31,543 nucleotides of DNA from Trichomonas tenax. Lineage: Eukaryota > Parabasalia > Trichomonadida > Trichomonadidae. This document shows, piece by piece, positions 20,495 through 28,642 of the stretch. A program made the position numbers and the translations under genes. The first letter of the stretch is position 1. Each line of letters begins with the position of its first letter. The notes under the pieces are model-generated. The model was not told the origin of the DNA. It saw nothing but the letters and a program-made list of their open reading frames with translations, and made no database searches. Where the stretch lies: assembly GCA_023091735.1 (NCBI GenBank), contig JALKBU010000598.1:1-31543 (forward strand). Direction: 5' to 3'.

Positions 20495-21935
20495 ACGAAT
20501 GCTTTATCTTACGGCAACGTAGGAACAATTCAAGAGGGAAGCTCAACAATGGTCGATATTGCTTGCAACAGGCATGAAATTGTTTCTATTGATAATTTAT
20601 ACATCTATTTATAACAGGAACATGAGTTCCAAGTGCCAAAATTAAATGATAACAGAATTGTAAGACCATTATTTTATTACGGACCTCAATATGCCCCTGA
20701 ATGTATTATCGGGTATCGTTTATACAGCAATTCTGACCTCATTCAAACTGTCAATTGAGAAATTCAGTCCAATCCGAAGCAAAAGAAACAAGCCACGATT
20801 AATAAAATTAGAAGAATGGACCTGCACGTTCCAGGCGTTTATGTTGATTTCTCGAATATTGATAATAATAGAACTGTGAAAATTAAGACAGGGACCAAAA
20901 TTTATCTTAATTCATTCTTAACTCTTCGACATCTTCGTTATCTTGCAAACTTCCAGGGTAAAATAACAATTTAATTGATTCTGTCATATCACGGCTTCTA
21001 CTTAGTCCCTGTCGATGACCTGTTCATGAATTCATGGAAGGTTGAAGTTACCGGTAAAAATGCATTTGTTACAGAATATTATACCAACGGTCACAAATAT
21101 AATTTCCGATTTCATAATATCGGTCAGACGACACCTTGGAGGATAACAGCCGCAAACAATCAGATGGGAACAGCTGTTTATAATACGTTAACGATTTCAT
21201 GCAGTAAACATGAATGCACAAAATGTGAAATAAGACTTGCTAAGTTTATGTTACAGATGGACGCCTTCAATGCTATATTTAACAGCTAAATATATTCAAG
21301 TGCCGTTATTGTTCCCGATTCATTTAATCAAACCAAAAGATTACACAAAGGCAATAGAAATCGATGCGTCAATTGATAATGCAATGACCATTGAACTCAA
21401 ACATGCTGACGCAATGTTCACAGTATTTAAGAATAACAATAATTCTTACACATGCTTTGAAAACCCTGGTATCAGATATCAATTCAATGTCGATGGCAAA
21501 ATGTTCCCTCGTGAAAGAGTTGACTCTTATGGCGACTACAGAAGTTACAACTTGACGCTTGATGCAATGAATTTCAATAACTTACCGACAACATCATTGA
21601 ATAAAGACATGGTCGATTCAATTCAGCCTTATAAGAGAATTAAGAACTTCGACGCCGCAAGAACTGCAGCAGCTGATACAATATTATGTACTTCAGGCGA
21701 CCGTTCAAATTACTGTGCAGGAATTCCTTTGTCAGACTCTGAAGACTTCATGAGCTGTATATCAACATCGGGAACCGTTCAAATTCACTTAATCGGCGAA
21801 AGAGATGGACCAAACAGATTAATTCCTTACGCTCAACCTGTGGGAATATTTACATGCGATGCATTACTGAAAATCAGAAGTATGAAACCGTCGGGTTCCC
21901 CGCAAATTTCAATCACTAATGCATCAATTGAATAA
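20495..21935 (+). pseudogene. Major capsid protein candidate (double jelly-roll, Maverick type), broken
   Basis: One frame is followed from 20495 through three stops (TAA 20612, TGA 20756, TAA 20972) to about 21280. A frameshift then leads into an uninterrupted 210-codon stretch that ends at 21935. Readable features include GTIQEGSSTMVDIA near the N-terminus, LNSFLTLRHLRYL, a central DRSNYCAGIPLSDSEDFM segment, and DGKMFPRERVDSYGDYR followed by LDAMNFNN. The length of about 480 codons, the position ahead of a second capsid-like gene and the style of the C-terminal half fit the major capsid protein of polinton-like elements. No alignment was made. The true start may have been lost at the junction with the transposase fragment. 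Confidence 0.6.
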
Positions 21936-22008
21936 GTACTCGCAGCTGCAGGTGCTGTTTAAATATTATGAAAATGTTCTAAAATATTTATTTTTTATTG
22001 TTAATAAA

Positions 22009-22678
22009 ATGAGCGTGCCAAAGAATAAAGTAATTTCAGTTACCAAAGGATTCATGGCTCTTGCAGATTTAAAGAATTAGTCACTGTCGAACAAAAATTC
22101 ACAAAGTGTGATCATTAATGTTGCTCCTTCAGCGGAAAGAACAAGAGAAATAGGGAAGCCATACACTGATGAGGATGGAAACATCATTGTTCCAACAAAA
22201 GAAGGAACACCTTCGACGTTTAATCCTCCACAAGTTCAGGAAGGAAGTGAAACGAAAGTGCAATACAAGCCGCCGCCAGAGAACCCTTATTCAACAACAT
22301 GAGAACTATCAAACTTCAATGATATCAAGAATGATTACGAAGAATTGAAGGCATTATTGAAGCAGCAAGAAGCAATAAGTTGTGCGTTATCAATAATGCT
22401 AAATCTTGTTGAACACAATCCTTTAATCGTTAATAAGGTCATCATTGCCCCCAGAGATGTTTTAAGTGATATTAAAATTGTTGACATCAAGGGATGAAGT
22501 GTCATTTAAAGAGTTCGACCCTGAAATCGGTTGAAGTTTTTCATCGGTCAAATATACTGTTAAAGAAAAGATTTATGTTTTGAAGAATAGTGAAACATTT
22601 AATTTAAAGTATTCATTCCCTGATGTTATAAAGATTTTAGACGAACATAGGATTTCATTAAAACTCGTCTCGAATTAA
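22009..22678 (+). pseudogene. Unrecognised element protein between the capsid genes
   Basis: The gene starts at ATG 22009 (MSVPKNKVISVTKG). In-frame stops lie at 22078 (TAG) and 22300 (TGA). The frame ends at 22495, while an overlapping frame continues protein-like to TAA at 22678 (ending RISLKLVSN), so one frameshift lies near 22480. It contains a proline-rich linker (GTPSTFNPPQVQEG, PPPENPYSTT), then a helical segment (NDYEELKALLKQQEAI), and ends with a short beta-like domain. It lies 73 bases after the major capsid candidate and 20 before the minor capsid candidate, all plus strand. A minor virion or assembly protein is possible; no function can be assigned. Confidence 0.5.
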
Positions 22679-22698
22679 GATCTTTTGTTTTTATTAAA

Positions 22699-23403
22699 AT
22701 GACACAATCAACGATTAGCCACACTATTACATCGAAAGATTCCACTAATTATTGTAATTACAATGTTATTCGGACAAATTTACAGCCTCCTATTTGCTCA
22801 ATGTGCAAATTAACATTGACGAGATTAACTACGAAAGCATGTTTTGTATTATTAAATACTGATGATTACATTGAAATTGATTGTTAAAGGTTTTACTTTA
22901 CCGATGAGTATTCAGAAATTACAACCATGGGGTTTACAAATCTATTAAGTTCAATAATACATTCAAAACTTTACGTGCTGGTAAATCTTACGGGAAGATT
23001 GTGCTTTAAGTCGGATAGAGAATTTGTGATTAATGCGATGAGTTATAATGCAAAACTAATTTCATGATTCTATGACATGCAACTTCCAACAAAACTGTCG
23101 ACAGAAGTGACTGCAATATCTGTCGGATTCACTTTATCAACTCCTGTGCTATTCATTATTTCAAATTTAGGTTCAAAATGTTATGGTAACAAAGAAAAAC
23201 AGTATTACGATAGAAAAATATTGATGAGAATAAATAATTCATTCACTGCAAACTATCCCGTCGTTAATTCAAATATTGAATTTCTGTCGTATCTCCCTGT
23301 ATATTCACTGTCGAACATTGAATTTAGACTCGTCGATGCAAACCTTAATGACTTAAAATTACTTTGCCCGATGTATTTATCAGCAACTGTAGAATCGGGA
23401 TAA
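22699..23403 (+). pseudogene. Minor capsid (penton-type) candidate of relic B
   Basis: A 235-codon reading frame from MTQSTISHTI is interrupted only by TAA at 22885 and TGA at 23065, with no frameshift. The C-terminal part, YSLSNIEFRLVDANLNDLKL followed by LCPMYLSATVESG, shows the strand-(F/L)-x-L-x-D-turn-strand pattern of polinton/virophage minor capsid proteins. The middle reads NNSFTANYPVVNSNIEFLSY. The size fits the family. It is third in a plus-strand run after the major capsid candidate. It aligns only at pattern level with the candidate at 13479-14216, so the two would come from different element lineages. Confidence 0.5.
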
Positions 23404-23886
23404 GTCGAGGAAGAGCCATTAATTCAAAATGATAATCAAAAATAAAACATGATTATATAATGAAGGTTTAATAAAAATATTGGGAGTGATTCATTAATGA
23501 GTGTTTAATAAAAATATTACGATTATGCAGTAATCGCAACTCAAACATGCTGAATCACAGCATAACACACTTATGATGAATAAAAAATCTTTTTAAAACA
23601 CTTTTTTGCCTCTTTATGTTTCATGATTGTATTCGATATCGAATAATGAGTGTATCAACCATATGTTTTCATGCCAAAGTGTGCTACACACCTATAATTT
23701 CACTTTTTGCGTACGAATATGCAGGTTATGAGCAATGTTTACAGTGAATTTTCTCATTTGACATTTACATTTTACATTGTTTTTATTTGTTAAATATTTT
23801 TTAATAATTATATAAATGATGAATGCATTAATTACTGTATTACACAAAAATACTTTTAATATCGAATATTTAGAGGTCAAACATAG
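23404..23886. other. Non-coding gap in relic B
   Basis: AT-rich, with repeated TTTAATAAAAATATT phrases near 23467 and 23505. No convincing coding sequence; the minus-strand frame at 23692-23880 has no protein-like signature. Confidence 0.45.
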
Positions 23887-24057
23887 CTTTTATTATTTGA
23901 TGACTCTAATGAATTAATGCTGAGCATCATGTATGAAGGCAATAAATACATCATTTCCGACAATTCCACGTGAGCACTAGAGTTAAGGATTCATTACGAG
24001 GAAGAAGTCAACACGATTGATGAAATTATCAAAATTTATTATAAAATATTGCTATGA
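23887..24057 (+). pseudogene. Short coding remnant convergent with the ATPase
   Basis: A 56-codon frame with one TGA reads LFDDSNELMLSIMYEGNKYI and later VNTIDEIIKIYYKILL, ending in a stop that overlaps the last codons of the ATPase on the other strand. It has the acidic, beta-then-helix style of the small protein at 14234-14574, so it may be the tail of a related gene. The upstream part is unreadable. Confidence 0.35.
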
Positions 24058-24951
24058 CTTATTAATACTTCTTACAATTAAAACCTTATTTGCATACACA
24101 TGAATTCTTAGTGAATCATGTTGATTTGTCATTTTATGATATTCATTCCATAAATCTTTTTTATTAAATTTCCCAGCTATTAATTCCATGAAATCGTCTT
24201 CACTCAATCCGGGGAATAATATGAAGTCAGTACATATACATTTAATATCTTTGCTTAAACTTTTTGCTGTTTGGAATCAAATCATAACATTAATATTAAA
24301 ATGTCGCAACTTCTTTAGTAATCGCGAAAGTTCTGTTTTCTTTGAATGAATCAGAGGATAACTCGCAAAATCATCAAATATTAATAAACATCGATGAGGG
24401 TGTGTCTTCCATCCGTACTTTGCCAGTTTATGACACAGATATTCGACCTCTTTATTTCTGTTTTTTAAATCTATGTTTCGACAGGATCCTTTCGATCTCG
24501 TCATCCTTCTTTTTAAAGTTAGAATTAATATAATTTATCATCGCATTGTATTTTAAAATCCTTCGCATGTATTTATTTAGCCATTCCAACAAAGATGAAT
24601 TTTTGACGCAAACTAGTTTCGATTTCTTTATCGCATCTTTAAATGTTTCAACTGTTTTAACAAATTTGGCACTCGTCGAACAAATAACAACGAATTCAAA
24701 AAATGGCTCTTCTCTTATAACTTCCTGCTGAAAAATAAGTTTTAAATACGTGTAAGTTTTACCTGAACCAGGCGATGCTATCAATCCTGTAATTCCATTT
24801 TGAGCAAAAGGTATTTTATCGTCGATAAGTTTAATTGCTGCATTCTCTAATTCTGTTCTTTGTTTTGCCATTATTTTATTAAATGCCACATCAATCACAT
24901 TAAATTCTTTTTCAACAGGGCTTTTCTCTGAGCTTTGGGATCATTCTTCAT
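24052..24951 (-). pseudogene. FtsK/HerA-type packaging ATPase of relic B, broken
   Basis: About 300 codons. An ATG at 24951 opens MKNDPKAQRKALLKK, which shifts frame near 24905 into the main stretch. The Walker A motif is ASPGSGKTYTY (about 24749-24781), intact. After a second frameshift near 24490, Walker B reads RCLLIFDDFASY, followed by HFNINVMI, a TGA (near 24281) at the position where the other ATPase has cysteine of the MCQT segment, then CTDFILFPG and a C-terminal part ending RSINKS at 24052. Role in the family: energises DNA packaging into the capsid. It shares order of motifs and the CTDF segment with the ATPase at 4510-5259, but overall the two are very different. It is head-to-head with the long plus-strand gene at 24988. 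Confidence 0.8.
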
Positions 24952-24987
24952 TTTATTTCTAATAAAATTTTTTATCAGCAATGAAAG

Positions 24988-26124
24988 ATGATCGCTCTCA
25001 TCTCATTCGAGGATTATTTGATCAGAGAATTTCAGCTTGATAAAATTGGCAATGCTGATATTAAATATTCTCATTCATTAAAAACTAATTTAGACAAGAA
25101 GACAAAGTCAAAATTAAACAGTCATATTATATCAATCAGTGCAACATGTTACGATAAACATCATGAAGAATTGAAGAGGTATACGTTCACGTTTGAACTA
25201 CCAAAAACAATGGAAGAGAAGTTAATCAGCATCTCCCGACGAATTAACAGACCTGAAACATTTAACGAAATTAATGTATGTAAAAATCAATGTTGCAATA
25301 ATTACAAACTATGAAACAGGTAAAACATCCCACGAAGAATATAACGAACACGCTGAAACGAAGCTAAAATAGATTATTGCATTTGGTCATTACATGCTTG
25401 ATAGAACAGTTCTTACCCCTTACTCTAAGCGTCCGATGTCAATATTCAAAGTCATTAAGAAGTTGCTGGATGAAAGTATGCTCATTAAATTATCAGAAAA
25501 TAAGATGTTAGAATTGATTTCTTCGTACAAAAGCGATGAATCAAATGATTGTATATGTGAAAATTCATTCAGACTTTTAATGCGTCGTGATAAAAATCTA
25601 AATAAGCGCATTCGTGAAAATCGTGTCAGTCCTACAAAGAAGTTATTTGGTACGATCCCAAACCTGGAGAAATTGAATTTAGGTTTGATAAATTGCAGGA
25701 AGTGATTAATAAATTACAGTGCAGGCATCGCATTGACATCCATAATTACTATAAATTTATCCAACTCTGTCAGAAGATACTTTATGAAGCAGAATGCTAT
25801 GACAATGTTTACGAATTGTGCGCAGATCGAGAAAGATATTAGGTCAAGCCTTACGTTCCCAAAAACATTAGTTTCCGTCTTCTATGAAAACATCGACGAA
25901 ATATTGACGAATGAAGAAGGTATAATAAACTCAACTCATTAGGTTTAAACAGTCCTGACGAACTCGGCAAATTCAAAATTGATAAAATATTTTCCAAAAT
26001 TGCTATTAAATCAAATCGCTTGTACGTTGCAACAACAATCGATGGTGAAAAGATTTATCATATATCTAAGAAAGCGGTCGATTACGACGACTTTGTCAAT
26101 AATGGGAAAAACTTAATTAATTAA
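24988..26124 (+). pseudogene. Unrecognised long element protein, multiply broken
   Basis: One gene of about 375 codons can be followed through at least three frame changes: 24988-25275 (starting MIALISFEDYLIREFQ), 25275-25665 (VKINVAIITNYETGK onward, with a TAG at about 25369), 25665-25900 (KPGEIEFRFDKLQEVIN, then a cysteine-containing helical part QLCQKILYEAECYDN, with stops) and 25940-26124 (LGLNSPDELGKFKIDK to the final TAA). No motif was identified. It is rich in K, E, I and N and mixes helical and beta segments. It is divergent from the ATPase, with 36 bases between their ATGs, and is followed 34 bases later by a small gene. It occupies the same place relative to the ATPase as the gene at 5263-5961. 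Confidence 0.5.
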
Positions 26125-26158
26125 TTTATAAATAATTTTAACTTTATTTTTAATATAA

Positions 26159-26344
26159 ATGCAAAGAGCAGAACGCAAACCAAGACTTACAAAATCGCAA
26201 GTTCATAATTTCTTCGATTGGCTTTATAGAAAACCGGAAGAATTCAGGCCAAAATCAACAGCCGGATTAATTAGACAGTTGTACCTAAGAGAAATGAACA
26301 TTGAGGTTTCACTTCCGTTTTTAAAAAGAAATGTCGAACTTTAG
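26159..26344 (+). CDS. Small basic protein, 61 aa, possible DNA-binding
   Basis: Short but undamaged ORF starting MQRAERKPRLTKSQVHNFF. The N-terminus is basic. Two predicted helices around SQVHNFFDWLYRKPEE and TAGLIRQLYLREMN could form a helix-turn-helix-like unit, but no family was recognised. The ATG follows a T-rich leader ending TAATATAAATG. It stands between the long unknown gene and the PrimPol-like fragment. A decayed C-terminal part could follow, since in-frame sequence continues briefly after the stop. Confidence 0.4.
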   Translation: MQRAERKPRLTKSQVHNFFDWLYRKPEEFRPKSTAGLIRQLYLREMNIEVSLPFLKRNVEL

Positions 26345-26438
26345 TGTAAAATCGACAATGAATATTACAGACGAGATCAGCCATGGACTTATTAGATTTT
26401 GAATTTTCATAAATTTAATTTTTTTTCTTTCCTAATAA

Positions 26439-26793
26439 ATGACTAGCAGTATTGAAGAACAGATGCCTGAAGATAAGGAGTGTGACAAAATTGAGAAAAA
26501 AATTGACTAAAATAATGCTTCCGTTCTAAATGAATATTTTAGAAATTGAACCGCAAACATTGCGCGAAAGAATAGCTGACAACACAGTTGATTTACATAA
26601 TTATTTAAAACATGACTGTGGAAAGGGTAAGAAAACCGGCCAAGCTATATTGATAAACAAAATTGAGGGTCTTTCTATTATTGATATCGATATAAACAAA
26701 AGTTATACTGAGAAACAAAAGGAATCCGTTAGAAACGCTACTGAACCGATTTGTTCGCAGAAGTTACGATCAAAGGCTGTTGAGATGTGTTGA
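26439..26793 (+). pseudogene. PrimPol-like (archaeo-eukaryotic primase) N-terminal fragment
   Basis: An ATG at 26439 opens MTSSIEEQMPEDKE and stops at 26508 (TAA). A second frame from 26530 reads to 26793. It contains a GKKTGQAILINKIEGLSI segment followed directly by IDIDIN and KSYTEKQKES. A glycine-rich strand, then hydrophobic strand and D-x-D is the layout of the first catalytic motif in viral bifunctional primase-polymerases. The rest of such a protein (second motif with His, helicase domain) is missing; the sequence degenerates after about 26750. If correct, relic B replicated with a primase rather than, or in addition to, a protein-primed polymerase. Only the single motif supports this. 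Confidence 0.4.
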
Positions 26794-26830
26794 CAAAGTT
26801 CTCTCTGATTTGAACATAAAGCTGCAAAGC

Positions 26831-26910
26831 CTTGTTTGAGCACAAAATGTGCGCAATCACTCATTCGCTACGCGATGGATAGATAATGCGCACATCCAAA
26901 ATGCTCAAGA
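26831..26910. repeat. Foldback hairpin
   Basis: TTGAGCACAAAA...TGTGCGCAAT at the left pairs with the segment ATGCGCACATCCAAAATGCTCAA at the right, with a two-base bulge and several mismatches toward the loop. Confidence 0.65.
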
Positions 26911-27853
26911 TGCAAAAGCATTCCCTAATGCATGACTGTCGAGTAAAAACCTTCTAAAGTGCCTCAAATATGGAGTTGCACGAAAGTGTTACACAAAACG
27001 TCAGATTTTTTCTAATGTTTACATTGCTTTTGAAGGGAAAAAGTGGAAATTGAGGGGTCGGCCCTGTCACTTTTGAGGAAATGTTTCGTATTGGACTTTA
27101 TATTCAATATTGTGAAAATTCAATTTTTTGTTACATATCAAAAATCATCATAATATTTGATCATCAATGAGAGTATAGTAATTTTCGTTAATATTCAAAT
27201 TGAATAATCTCGATCAAAATGTCACTTTGAAAACATTATAATTTTTCTAAAGCGTTCGATACAAATTCATTAATCCACCAGCATAATACACGTTTTCGGA
27301 TCGATTTATTAAATTTTTAGAGTCACGAATTTCAATGATAAAATAAATTATAGTTATTGGCAACAGCATAAGCAATGAACTCGAAAAATCGAATTTACTG
27401 TGAAATGAGGAACAAATCTGAAAGCGAAATTACATATTATTCGATGCATCAATCATTTTTTCCTTTTAAGAAGGTTATTTATATATGTTTTTCAGCGAGA
27501 ATAGCAATAAAAATTCTAGATTTGTCGATTCGCCTAAGTTTATGAGTTATCTATCACATTTTTATGTATATTTATCTGACTTACTTTACAAAGAATATAT
27601 ATCTTCCTTTACCACCTCTGTTATCCTTGACTCAAAATTGAAAATCAGATTCCTTAATTGTAATTAACTTATTACTCACTACCTATGTATAGAGGCGTTC
27701 AAAGTGTGTCTGGGTTGCTCGATATAGTACCTTATTTCTCAGCAATAGAAGATTCTATTCTGAAATATATGATTTGCTCGTTCTCTGTTAGCACACAAAC
27801 TCCATCTCAGTAGGCCATTGCAAATATCAAATCTACTTAATAAAAATAATAAT
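26911..27853. other. Intergenic region without gene
   Basis: AT-rich. It contains the 20-base segment AAAAAGTGGAAATTGAGGGG (27038-27057) shared with 7.7 kb. The open frame at 27485-27667 has no protein-like features and is taken as chance. Confidence 0.5.
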
Positions 27854-28345
27854 TTACTTCAAAAAAGATGGGTAAACTCTAATTGGTTTTGGAGTGTAGG
27901 AGTATGAACCAAATATTTGTGAATGTGGTGCTGTGTACTGTGGTGTTTGAGAACTCCTCTGTTGTTTGAATGCAATTAATTGTCTTTGTATTTTTAACAA
28001 ACGATTTTCAAGTTCTTCTTGTAACACCTGATTTCTCTGAGTCTGTGCATCTATGTTGTACAGCTTATCATCAAGTGAAGACTCTTGTGCTTGCAAGATA
28101 TTATTAACATGATCATTTATGCGTGATACAATGGTTTTGATCTCTATTTGGTCTTTTTCTTTCGATTTTATTGCTTTAGGAGGTATGATCGGCTCTCTTC
28201 TTATGTTTGGTGTCGGAATGTCGTTTTGAATGAATATAGTTCTCTCCCTTAATGCGCCGATTACACGTCTTCTCTCCAACGGATGCAGTTGTTGGCGGTT
28301 TTGGAGAAACTGCTGTGGATATTCATCACTGACTTCGGCACTCAT
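27854..28345 (-). CDS. Hypothetical host coiled-coil protein, 163 aa
   Basis: Intact ORF starting MSAEVSDEYPQQFLQNR. Residues 1-60 are polar with several Arg and Pro (PTPNIRREPIIPPKA). Residues 60-130 are a charged helix with heptad-like spacing (IKTIVSRINDHVNNIL, QEELENRLLKIQRQLI), so a coiled coil is likely. The Ser/Tyr/Pro-rich tail ends RVYPSFLK. No signal peptide or membrane segment. No family recognised. A perfect Inr match lies 15-22 bases upstream of the ATG, as expected for a host gene. It lies 3' of Sec23 on the same strand, with ~300 bases between. Confidence 0.7.
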   Translation of the reverse strand: MSAEVSDEYPQQFLQNRQQLHPLERRRVIGALRERTIFIQNDIPTPNIRREPIIPPKAIKSKEKDQIEIKTIVSRINDHVNNILQAQESSLDDKLYNIDAQTQRNQVLQEELENRLLKIQRQLIAFKQQRSSQTPQYTAPHSQIFGSYSYTPKPIRVYPSFLK

Positions 28346-28359
28346 TATGAAAAATCAAT

Positions 28360-28367
28360 TAATATGA
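28360..28367 (-). promoter_or_regulatory. Trichomonad Inr (TCATATTA)
   Basis: TCATATTA on the minus strand matches TCAYWYTW at all 8 positions; the presumed +1 A is 20 bases before the ATG at 28345, a normal distance for trichomonad genes. Confidence 0.7.
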
Positions 28368-28642
28368 TGCGATGTCACATTTCTATTTACACGTCAAAAT
28401 AATTCTAAATTGTGATTTTGCAAGTCGAATTTATATTTTATATGACAAAAATTATTAATTTACGTGACAAATTATATTTTTTTCTATTACAAAGTTCCTT
28501 TATTTCTATTGATATTGAGAGTAGAATTTACACTGCCCCTCGTTTCAAGCATTAATGACTTTGTTTGTGCAGTGATTTTGATATAAATTTGAAACCAACA
28601 AAAATAATTTTGGTTTGTTTTGTCTATAATGAAATAAATAAT

